Shown here: positions 18,046 through 25,485 of the stretch, one piece after another
Position numbering within the stretch: the first letter of the stretch is position 1
Layout: the number at the start of each line of letters is the position of its first letter
From: Candidatus Flexicrinis proximus
Lineage (GTDB): Bacteria > Chloroflexota > Anaerolineae > Aggregatilineales > Phototrophicaceae
Assembly: GCA_016712885.1 (NCBI GenBank)
Contig: JADJQF010000003.1
Span: 558,001-622,000 of the forward strand
DNA: 64,000 nt
Direction of reading: 5' to 3'
Made by a program: the position numbers and the translations under genes
Notes under the pieces: generated by a model
What the model was told of the DNA's origin: nothing
Seen by the model: only the letters and a program-made list of their open reading frames with translations
Databases searched by the model: none

Positions 18046-18936
18046 TTGCCGCAACTTGTCGCACTTTTTCGCACGATGCGTCCGAAGCAGTGGACGAAGA
18101 ATGTCCTGTTTGTCTTCCCGGCAATCGTCGCAGATGGGCAGGTCTTTCAATTTGGCCCGCTCTTTCGTGTCACGATGGCGTGCGCGCTTCTGTGTCTACT
18201 CGCCGGATCAGTCTATATCCTGAATGACCTGGTTGACCTCCAGAGCGACCGGATGCATCCGCGGAAGCGCTTCCGGCCCCTTCCGGCCGGACAGCTACCC
18301 GTGGCGCTCGCACAGGTCGCTGCTGTATTGATCCCCGCATTTGTCCTTGTCGCTTCGCTGATACTCTCGTGGAAGCTGACTGTTGTCCTCACGGCATACT
18401 TTCTACTGCAGCTAGCGTATATATTCCGGCTCAAGCATGTCGTCCTACTTGACATCTTCGCGCTCACTGCAGGATTTGTGCTGCGGATCGCTGCTGGCGT
18501 GGTCGTAATCGAGGTGACCAATTTCTCGCCGTGGCTATATGTCTGTCTCGGGCTGCTTGCCCTGTTCCTCACGATCGCAAAGCGGCGGCAGGAATACATT
18601 CTCCTGGGTAGTCAGGCCGGGCAGGTTCGTCGCATCTTTCAGTTCTACAATCTTCCGCTGCTCGACGAGCTACTGCGGATCACAACGACCAGCACATTGA
18701 TCGCCTATACGGTGTACACGATCGAGACGCCTTCCCCGTTGTTGGCGCGTACCAACCTGGCCTTAGCGACCGTCCCATTTGTGATGTATGGACTGTTTCG
18801 TTACTTGTATCTGATGTATGTGAAAGGAGAAAGCGCACCGCCGGATGAGGTCCTTCTGAAGGATCGGCCCTTGCAGCTCGACATCGTCCTATATGCACTT
18901 TCATTTGTCGTTATCCTCTATGTCATCCCCCGCTGA
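18046..18936 (+). CDS. UbiA-family prenyltransferase, decaprenyl-phosphate phosphoribosyltransferase-like
   Basis: A polytopic membrane prenyltransferase of 296 residues with about eight spans. The first Asp-rich motif reads NDLVDLQSDRMHPRKRFRP, which is the form seen in decaprenyl-phosphate phosphoribosyltransferases (transfer of 5-phosphoribose from PRPP to a polyprenyl phosphate) rather than in quinone or heme enzymes. The opening RPKQWTKNVLFVFPA also fits that subgroup, as does the second polar loop AKRRQEYILL. The TTG at 18046 has CGGAGG five bases ahead; an in-frame GTG at 18022 has no such site. It is first in a unit with mevalonate kinase and IPK, which supply its isoprenoid substrate. 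The acceptor is inferred from subgroup motifs only. Confidence 0.85.
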   Translation: MPQLVALFRTMRPKQWTKNVLFVFPAIVADGQVFQFGPLFRVTMACALLCLLAGSVYILNDLVDLQSDRMHPRKRFRPLPAGQLPVALAQVAAVLIPAFVLVASLILSWKLTVVLTAYFLLQLAYIFRLKHVVLLDIFALTAGFVLRIAAGVVVIEVTNFSPWLYVCLGLLALFLTIAKRRQEYILLGSQAGQVRRIFQFYNLPLLDELLRITTTSTLIAYTVYTIETPSPLLARTNLALATVPFVMYGLFRYLYLMYVKGESAPPDEVLLKDRPLQLDIVLYALSFVVILYVIPR

Positions 18937-19861
18937 GTCCATCAATACAAGCGCCCCCGCGAAGGTCATTCTGTTCGGGGAGCATGCCGTCGTTTACGGG
19001 CAACCGGCATTAGCCGTGCCAGTGTCCAGTCTTCGCGTAAGCGTAACGGTCGAGTCAAGCGACCATGTCGTTTTTGCGACCGGGGAATGGACCCGGGAGT
19101 TTCCGGCAGAGGTCCTGACGAGTAAGCTCACCGACCCACTCCTGAAAATGGCTCAGGCGACTGCCGAGCATCTCAACATCGCCTTGCCTTTCGCGCGGTA
19201 CACCATCTCATCAGATATTCCTGTGGCCAGTGGGTTAGGAAGCGGTGCTGCGGTATCAGCCGCCCTTGGCCGGGCCATCGCAGCAGCCGGCGGCAAAACG
19301 ATCGCTGATGATGAGCTGAATGAGTTAGTCTACGAAATAGAGGCGATCCATCACGGCACGCCAAGTGGAATTGACAATACCGTAATCGTATTTGAGCGCC
19401 CCGTATATTTTCTTCGAGGACACCCTCCGCAGACTTTCGAGGTTGGACGTCCCGTACACCTGCTAATTGCCGACACCGGGAGATCGGCGCTCACGAAAGA
19501 ATCGGTCGGCGATGTGCGCAAGTTGGTTGAAGTGCGTCCCGAATTCGCTGTTCCGCGGATAGAACAGATCGGCAGAATCGTCAACGACGCCCGTGAAGCG
19601 CTTTCAAGCGGGTCAATCGAGCGGCTCGGGCAGCTCATGGGCGAAAACCAGGTGCTGTTAGCGGATCTGACGGTGTCATCACCAGAGCTCGACATCCTTA
19701 TTCAAGCAGCACTTCACGCCGGCGCGATTGGGGCAAAGTTATCGGGCGGTGGCCGCGGCGGCAATATGATCGCGATTGTAACGTCAGAGACTGAATCTCC
19801 GGTACGCGCAGCGCTTTTATCTTCAGGCGCAGTCCGCGTGATTTCGACAGTAATTCAGTGA
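18920..19861 (+). CDS. mvk: Mevalonate kinase
   Basis: Phosphorylates mevalonate at C5 with ATP. GHMP kinase of about 313 residues from the ATG at 18920; a further ATG at 18893 is in frame but lies deep in the prenyltransferase gene. Motif 1 PAKVILFGEHAVVYG, motif 2 PVASGLGSGAAVSAALG (ATP loop), the substrate-specific HHGTPSGIDNTV with the catalytic Asp, and motif 3 GAKLSGGGRGGNMIA are all intact. It overlaps the prenyltransferase gene by 17 bases and ends seven bases before the IPK start, so the three genes are coupled. Confidence 0.95.
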   Translation: MSSPAESINTSAPAKVILFGEHAVVYGQPALAVPVSSLRVSVTVESSDHVVFATGEWTREFPAEVLTSKLTDPLLKMAQATAEHLNIALPFARYTISSDIPVASGLGSGAAVSAALGRAIAAAGGKTIADDELNELVYEIEAIHHGTPSGIDNTVIVFERPVYFLRGHPPQTFEVGRPVHLLIADTGRSALTKESVGDVRKLVEVRPEFAVPRIEQIGRIVNDAREALSSGSIERLGQLMGENQVLLADLTVSSPELDILIQAALHAGAIGAKLSGGGRGGNMIAIVTSETESPVRAALLSSGAVRVISTVIQ

Positions 19862-19868
19862 GGTGGCA

Positions 19869-20657
19869 ATGCTTACGCTGGTGAAACTGGGTGGTTCTCT
19901 AATTACGGATAAACGCGTAGAACAGTCGTTTCACGCGGACGTTGCTGAGCGGATCGCGCATGAGATTGCCACTGCGCTACGCAGCACGCCTCAGCCAATC
20001 ATCATCGGACACGGAAGTGGTTCGTTCGGTCACTTTGCAGCACATAGACATGGGACAATTGACGGCGTTTCAAGTCCTGGGCAATGGCGTGGTTTCGCAG
20101 AAGTTGCCATGGTTGCAGCCGACTTGAACGCGCTGATGGCTCGGGTTCTATGGGCCGCAGGCGTGCCGGTCTGGCGTATTCAGCCGTCGGCATCCATGCT
20201 GGCAAGAGACGGTATCCCCCAGGAAATGTCCCTTAACGCCGTAAAGACCGGGCTAACCAGCGGGCTAGTTCCTCTGGTTTACGGCGATGTTGGCCTCGAC
20301 GAAGTCCGCGGCGGAACAATTATCTCGACAGAATCGCTGTTTACGTTTTTTGCCTCTGCGCTTCCAGTCACACGGATTCTTCTGGTTGGTGAAGTCCCAG
20401 GAGTACTCGATTCCACCGGGCACGTTATACCCAGAATCACACCGTCAACCTTCAGCGAGGCGCGCAGTTCAATTTCAGGCAGTCGCGGAACAGATGTAAC
20501 CGGAGGAATGCTGACTAAGGTCAGCGATATGCTGGCACTCGTCGAGGCGAACCCGTCTCTGACTATTGAGATCATTGACGGGACGATGCCCGATCTACTT
20601 CGGGATGCTCTCAGTGCCACAACGTCTCGGGTTGGGACGACCATTTGCGCTGACTGA
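19869..20657 (+). CDS. ipk: Isopentenyl phosphate kinase
   Basis: Phosphorylates isopentenyl phosphate to isopentenyl diphosphate; amino-acid-kinase fold, about 262 residues. KLGGSLITDK at the N-terminus binds ATP phosphates, GHGSGSFGHFAAHRHG carries the His that separates IPKs from fosfomycin and other kinases of the fold, and TDVTGGMLTKV near 210 is the conserved C-terminal loop. GAGG at 19860-19863 favours ATG 19869 over GTG 19863. Presence of IPK next to mevalonate kinase and opposite a decarboxylase implies the route mevalonate-5-phosphate to isopentenyl phosphate to IPP. The 3' end overlaps the convergent permease gene by 47 bases. Confidence 0.93.
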   Translation: MLTLVKLGGSLITDKRVEQSFHADVAERIAHEIATALRSTPQPIIIGHGSGSFGHFAAHRHGTIDGVSSPGQWRGFAEVAMVAADLNALMARVLWAAGVPVWRIQPSASMLARDGIPQEMSLNAVKTGLTSGLVPLVYGDVGLDEVRGGTIISTESLFTFFASALPVTRILLVGEVPGVLDSTGHVIPRITPSTFSEARSSISGSRGTDVTGGMLTKVSDMLALVEANPSLTIEIIDGTMPDLLRDALSATTSRVGTTICAD

Positions 20658-21417
20658 CCAGTCGGCCCAGACTAGTCAGTGCCATGGTCACGGCGAGCAG
20701 CGCCGCAGTAGGCGCAAGCATTATCCAGGGCGCCGCGCGAAGCGCAGTTCTACCCTCGGCCAACAAGTTGCCCCAATCAGTTGAAGAGGGGTCTGCATTC
20801 AACCCCAGGAACGACAGCCCCGAAGTAAACAAGAGTCCCGTGGCGAAAAGCGCAAAAGCATAATGGAGAGCCGAAGGAAACACGTTTGGCAATACATAGA
20901 ACCAAGTGATATGTACCCACCCGGCACCTACAGCTTGCGCGCCTTCGATGTAAGGTTCTTTGACGACACTCTGTATCAATCCTGACCAGACCTGACTTGA
21001 TACACCTGCAAAAGCTGCCCCTGTTGCGAGCGCAGTTGCCCCAAGCCCCGGTCCAAGCGCGGTGACAATCACGAGTGCTGTAACGACAGAGGGTAGCGCA
21101 AGCAATGCGCCAGTAAAAGTCCGCACCACAAGTCGCAATGCAATTGGCCCCAGAACACTGGCAGCACCGACAATGGCCCCGATCAACCACGCGATTATGG
21201 CTGCGCATCCTCCTGTCAGCAGACTCGGCAGCGCCCCATTCAGAACTCTGCTTAGAACATCCCTTCCCAGCGTATCTGTTCCCAATATGAAGTCACCTGG
21301 TGGTGCGGATACGGGTCCGAGGCGCGTTTGGGTAGGGTCATTTGGGGCGATAGCAGGCCCCAAAACAGTCAGAAGAAGGACTGTGATTGGCACAAACCAG
21401 GACATCCCGCGTTTCAC
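20611..21417 (-). CDS. ABC peptide/nickel importer permease, DppC type
   Basis: Inner-membrane permease of 268 residues with five to six spans. The start of the family domain FILGTDTLGRDVLSRVLNGA and the ATPase-contact EAA loop YIEGAQAVGAGWVHITWFYVLP are clear. It overlaps the preceding permease gene by four bases. Third gene of a binding protein-DppB-DppC unit. No dppD or dppF ATPase follows; the unit ends in a convergent overlap with the IPK gene, so ATPases must come from elsewhere. Confidence 0.9.
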   Translation of the reverse strand: MKRGMSWFVPITVLLLTVLGPAIAPNDPTQTRLGPVSAPPGDFILGTDTLGRDVLSRVLNGALPSLLTGGCAAIIAWLIGAIVGAASVLGPIALRLVVRTFTGALLALPSVVTALVIVTALGPGLGATALATGAAFAGVSSQVWSGLIQSVVKEPYIEGAQAVGAGWVHITWFYVLPNVFPSALHYAFALFATGLLFTSGLSFLGLNADPSSTDWGNLLAEGRTALRAAPWIMLAPTAALLAVTMALTSLGRLVSQRKWSSQPETLWH

Positions 21418-22313
21418 AGTCGAGGCCTTGGGTCGGCATACCTTGCAAGCGCTTCCGAAATCAGAAAGACCACGGCATAGATTAAGGCAGAGAAGAGGAC
21501 CAGACCCTGAACGACAGGGATATCCCTTCGGAGGACAGAGTCTAGCATGAGACGTCCCAAACCAGGCCGCGCGAAGGTTACTTCGGTAATCACTGTTCCG
21601 CTAAACAGAAAACCCACCTGAGATGCAAAGGACGGAATGATCGAGAGAATTGCGTTTGGAAGAGTGTGCCTAAATGTGATCTGTCGCGGCAGCAATCCAC
21701 GCGCTCTTGCTGCAGTGACATAGACTTGGCTGCGCGTCTCGCGGACTGAAACAGTGAGTACCTGCGCGATTGGCCCGGCGGTGTGAAAGCCAAGGACACA
21801 AGCGGCGGTTACAAGACTGGCGACGCTGTTAGGTTCGGCAAGTCCAACAGCCAGCACCGCCAGTGTTCCGGTCACATAACTCGGAACTGAAAGTGATATC
21901 GCTATAGTGAGCTGCCCACTCTTGCCAACGAGTCCACTTTGTGCTGCCACCCAGGCAAAGAAAACCGTAAATAGGACAAGCCAGAGTGTCGCTACCAGTG
22001 CAACTGCCAACGTGCCACTGGCCCGCGGCAAGATCGTTTCGACTACTGTTTCGCCTGAATACAGAGATAAGCCGAGATCGCCTTGGAAGAGCTCTCGCCA
22101 GAAACGCACGTATTGCACACCCAGAGGGTCATTCATGCCTAACGACTCGCGCCGACCGTTGATCGCGGATGCGTCAAAGCCGGCACCGACCAATTGAGAC
22201 GTGACGGCGTCACCCGGAAGTATTCTCATCGTCACAAAGGACAGCGTCAGTGCAAGCCAGATCACCGCAAGCGTAGAGAGCAGAGTTCTAGTCATTCCCG
22301 TCATAGGAAGCAT
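21414..22313 (-). CDS. ABC peptide/nickel importer permease, DppB type
   Basis: Inner-membrane permease of 299 residues (Met7, 22295, is an alternative start). The family N-terminus LSTLAVIWLALTLSFVTMRILPGDAV, the periplasmic loop with YVRFWRELFQGDLGLSLY, the EAA loop YVTAARARGLLPRQITFRHTLPN and the C-terminal GLGRLMLDSVLRRDIPVVQG are present. It overlaps the binding protein gene by 26 bases and the DppC-type gene by four bases, so the three are translationally coupled. Confidence 0.92.
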   Translation of the reverse strand: MLPMTGMTRTLLSTLAVIWLALTLSFVTMRILPGDAVTSQLVGAGFDASAINGRRESLGMNDPLGVQYVRFWRELFQGDLGLSLYSGETVVETILPRASGTLAVALVATLWLVLFTVFFAWVAAQSGLVGKSGQLTIAISLSVPSYVTGTLAVLAVGLAEPNSVASLVTAACVLGFHTAGPIAQVLTVSVRETRSQVYVTAARARGLLPRQITFRHTLPNAILSIIPSFASQVGFLFSGTVITEVTFARPGLGRLMLDSVLRRDIPVVQGLVLFSALIYAVVFLISEALARYADPRPRL

Positions 22314-23889
22314 TGATCAGGATCGGATACCAGCCGTACACATCAAATCGCAGGTTGACAATTTCCGAGGATACGCCGTTAAGGTTAACACGCTGTCGCA
22401 GCGGAAGAACGAGGGCCTGCTCCATAATCAACTGTTGGATCGCGGAATAGCGTTCCTGGCGTATTCCCGGGTCAAGTTGCCGGACTGCGTCCCCGATTAA
22501 CGCATCGACTTCCGGACTCTCAAAACCCATCCAGTTGCGTGAAGCGCCAGACACGAAATACGTGCGTAGATACGACGGATCTACACCATAACTCGTGAAG
22601 GCGACCAGGTTGTATTGGCCTTCATTCACTTTTGCGATCAACGTTGGAAAGTCCGGCACTGAAACAGGCTCAAGTCTGACCCCGATAGCTCGCCACTGAT
22701 CCTGCAGCAACTGAACCATCTGGCGATATTCGCCCCACGGTGGCACCAATACTTTGACAGTCAGGTCACCGCCATTCGAGTCCCAGTATCCATTGGTGTC
22801 TACATCCACATAACCGAGCGTCGAAATCAGCGCTCTCGCTTGTTGAGTGTCATAACCGTAGAGATCTGCCCCGGCATCTGTGCGGAACTGGACGCCTTCC
22901 GCCAGCGAACCTACGGCGGCGGGAGAGAACCCCTGGTAGATGGTGTCGACAATAGATTGACGGTTAGTACCCGTAAGCAGCGCCTGTCGGAACGTTAGAT
23001 TGTCGGTCGGGAACAACCGCGTATTGATCATGAACTGATCGGGCTGCCCGGGTATTGGGACCGACTGAACCTGGATTCGGCTGTTGCCAACTAATGTGCG
23101 AGCATCTGAAGGTTGAAGCTCGCCCATGACTTGTACGACGCCTTGTTCGATTGCAGCAAGGCGAGTGGCAGGATCGGTGTAGAATCTATACTCGATCTCA
23201 TCGATCACGCCTGTCTCCGCAACATGGTAAAAGGGGGGACCCCAGGCGTATTCGGAATTCCGACTCACGACAAGACGCTGATCCGGAATGTACTCGACGA
23301 AGCGGTAAGGCCCCGTGCCCACCTGATTGAACTGGTAACGCTCCACTGAGTACGCGGAGAGTGCCGTAGGGCTGGCAATGCCAAGGTAAAATTGACTTAG
23401 CGAGTCGAGGAACGGGCTAAACGGCTCTGACAGGCGGACCGCAATGGTGAAGTCGTCAATAATCTCAAATCCGGAGTACGGCCCAAGCAGCGCAAGCGCA
23501 TTTTGAGAACGCGTCTCAGGGGCAGTTATCCGGTTTAGGTTCGCTCCCACCGCCGCTGCGTCGAATGAAGTCCGGTCGTGGAACTTGACTCCCTGTTTTA
23601 GGACAAACGTATATACTGTCTGATCGGTAGATACGCTCCACGACTCGGCAAGTCCGGAGACGAACGCCCCGGTGTCCGGATCTCGATATACCAGGGTGTC
23701 ATAGACTTGACGCAGCACAATACCGATTTCTGAAGACTGGTGAATGTGCGGATCAAACCCACTCGGCGAAAGAGTCAACCCGTAGACGATTCTATTGACA
23801 TCTAGCCGCGACTCTGGCGTGGTCCCGCAACCAGTTATGACGATTGAAATAAGCACTACGGCAAGTATAGAGAGCCGATTCAAGCGCAT
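22288..23889 (-). CDS. Peptide-type ABC transporter substrate-binding lipoprotein (SBP_bac_5)
   Basis: Binds oligopeptides or similar solutes outside the membrane for the adjacent permeases. About 533 residues from MRLNRLSILAVVL; a longer frame of 26 codons precedes it but the lipoprotein signal starts here. The lipobox VITGCG places the lipid Cys near residue 21. Family landmarks: DPHIHQSSE, GLAESWSV, YTFVLKQGVKFHDRTSFDA near 100, and TGTNRQSIVDTI near 310. The true ligand is unknown. It is the first gene of the three-gene importer. Confidence 0.93.
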   Translation of the reverse strand: MRLNRLSILAVVLISIVITGCGTTPESRLDVNRIVYGLTLSPSGFDPHIHQSSEIGIVLRQVYDTLVYRDPDTGAFVSGLAESWSVSTDQTVYTFVLKQGVKFHDRTSFDAAAVGANLNRITAPETRSQNALALLGPYSGFEIIDDFTIAVRLSEPFSPFLDSLSQFYLGIASPTALSAYSVERYQFNQVGTGPYRFVEYIPDQRLVVSRNSEYAWGPPFYHVAETGVIDEIEYRFYTDPATRLAAIEQGVVQVMGELQPSDARTLVGNSRIQVQSVPIPGQPDQFMINTRLFPTDNLTFRQALLTGTNRQSIVDTIYQGFSPAAVGSLAEGVQFRTDAGADLYGYDTQQARALISTLGYVDVDTNGYWDSNGGDLTVKVLVPPWGEYRQMVQLLQDQWRAIGVRLEPVSVPDFPTLIAKVNEGQYNLVAFTSYGVDPSYLRTYFVSGASRNWMGFESPEVDALIGDAVRQLDPGIRQERYSAIQQLIMEQALVLPLRQRVNLNGVSSEIVNLRFDVYGWYPILINASYDGND

Positions 23890-23980
23890 CTTGTACTTCC
23901 AAGTCGAGGGAGATTGGACTACGATACCGTATCGAATATAGGCGAAATTGTAGCATATTCCGCTCAATTCAGGAGGCCTA

Positions 23981-24892
23981 GTGGCGAGTTATCGTTCAGG
24001 ACTGCTAACACCGCCGCGCGAAGAAGAAGAAAGACGCGTATTTCGCCCGGTTTGGCGAAGCCTGATCATCGAGAATACTGTCATGATTGGCATTATGGTC
24101 GCACTTTTTGTCGCGCAGGCGTTTATTGGCATTCCGGTTCCAGCGCGCCTTCGCCTGCCACTAAATCTCCTAGTTGCCACCATGCCCGTCATTCTCTGGG
24201 TCATCTTCTCAGTCGCAAATGAGCGGAGTTTTCCGCAACCCCGTCCGTATCTCGTTACAGTCGCCGCCCTCTGCGCTCTGGTGGCTCGGGCTATCGGAGA
24301 ACCACTGATTATAGAATTTCTACAGATCGAGACATGGCTTCCACTCGCTCCTGCATTGAACCGTATTGTTGGCTACGCGTTTACTGTTGGTATTGTGGAG
24401 TGCGGGCTGTGCTATCTGGTCGTCCGTGCCGTGATCTGGCCACGCTTCGTACGCGACAGACATGACGTAATTGCCTACATGGCCGCCGCTGCAGTTGGAT
24501 ATACGTTTGTTGGCAACATTGGATTTGCGTTGAATGGTCAACCGCTTGCATATGTGGTCTCGCTAAATACGTTTGCCAACGTCTCTGCCCTTACTCTGAC
24601 AATGCTGTTCATCGGCTACGGTATGGCAGGAACTCTCTTTGACGCGGCAGGTGTGTTGCTTCAACCCATAACCTTGGCGATCGCTGCATTAGTGATGGGC
24701 ATTGTGTTGCCGCTTCGCTCCGGGTTTCTGAATGCGTCTTTTGGTGTTGCCGGGACCTCGCTGCCAAGATATTTGTTCGGAATTGGCTTCTCGATCGTGC
24801 TATTTGTCGCAGGAGTGTTTGTTGTCAGTTTTCTATTTCGATTCGCAGAACGGCAGGCAAAGGAGCGTGAACTTGGTGAGGTCGACTTCTAG
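23981..24892 (+). CDS. Polytopic membrane protein, PrsW-protease-like but missing active-site acids
   Basis: A 303-residue protein with about eight membrane spans and a GTG start after AGGAGG. The central part reads GYAFTVGIVECGLCYLVVR, then RHDVIAYMAAAAVGYTFVGNIGFAL. In PrsW-family glutamic-type membrane proteases the same places read as an EE-x2-K/R helix and then D-x-Y-x-AAx-G-F-x3-E-N. Here the Glu pair is EC and the Glu before Asn is Gly. If the match holds, this is a non-catalytic PrsW relative; the match is by eye. It is first in a tight unit with an exported protein, a secreted protease and tlyA (spacings of 1-3 bases). Confidence 0.6.
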   Translation: MASYRSGLLTPPREEEERRVFRPVWRSLIIENTVMIGIMVALFVAQAFIGIPVPARLRLPLNLLVATMPVILWVIFSVANERSFPQPRPYLVTVAALCALVARAIGEPLIIEFLQIETWLPLAPALNRIVGYAFTVGIVECGLCYLVVRAVIWPRFVRDRHDVIAYMAAAAVGYTFVGNIGFALNGQPLAYVVSLNTFANVSALTLTMLFIGYGMAGTLFDAAGVLLQPITLAIAALVMGIVLPLRSGFLNASFGVAGTSLPRYLFGIGFSIVLFVAGVFVVSFLFRFAERQAKERELGEVDF

Positions 24893-24895
24893 AAC

Positions 24896-25483
24896 ATGCA
24901 GCGCATAGTCAGTTTCGACCCGACTTCCCGACGTGTGCGGTTTGCGCATTACTTTACGGTTGCCTACTGCATCATTGGGCTGGTTCTCGCCGTTAACCTG
25001 AGAGATTCCGTCCTTTACGCGACGACGGAATTCAGGAATAACGAAGTAGGGATAGTCGCGTACTATCCGAAGGATTGGCTGCTCGATACCCGAAGTGCTG
25101 TCTTGCGGGCGACCGACAGCGCCCGACTGGGATTTAAAACGGTCATTGAAGTGAACGTGGAACCATTTGCCCCACGGATGAGTGCAAGGAATGTGATTGA
25201 TGGACTCACCTTGGAACGGCAGGCTGCCCTACCCTACTACCGGAATCTGACGACATTCGAGCAAACCTTACGAACCCAGGATGTTGCGGTCGTAAGCGAA
25301 TACTCGTACGTTTATGCGCCAAATGACCCGTTTCTCCAGGCGATCACCGCAGTTGTTATAGGTCGGGATGTACTAGTAATCCGGCGCAATCAGGCCATTC
25401 TGATTACATTCCAGGCAGATGCACGCACCTACGAACAAGACCTCGCACTCTTTGACCGATTTCTTGATGCATTGGAATACTAG
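24896..25483 (+). CDS. Membrane-anchored exported protein, unknown
   Basis: Unrecognised, 195 residues. One membrane segment near 18-37 (HYFTVAYCIIGLVLAV) anchors an external domain. The domain has the pattern VGIVAYYPKDWLLD near 50 and ends with ILITFQADARTYEQDLALFDRFLDAL. This strand-turn-helix pattern resembles PsbP/Mog1-like (DUF1795) domains, which measure similar length, but I cannot prove it. It lies 3 bases after the PrsW-like gene and 2 bases before the protease gene, so it probably works with them at the cell surface. Confidence 0.6.
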   Translation: MQRIVSFDPTSRRVRFAHYFTVAYCIIGLVLAVNLRDSVLYATTEFRNNEVGIVAYYPKDWLLDTRSAVLRATDSARLGFKTVIEVNVEPFAPRMSARNVIDGLTLERQAALPYYRNLTTFEQTLRTQDVAVVSEYSYVYAPNDPFLQAITAVVIGRDVLVIRRNQAILITFQADARTYEQDLALFDRFLDALEY

Positions 25484-25485
25484 AG

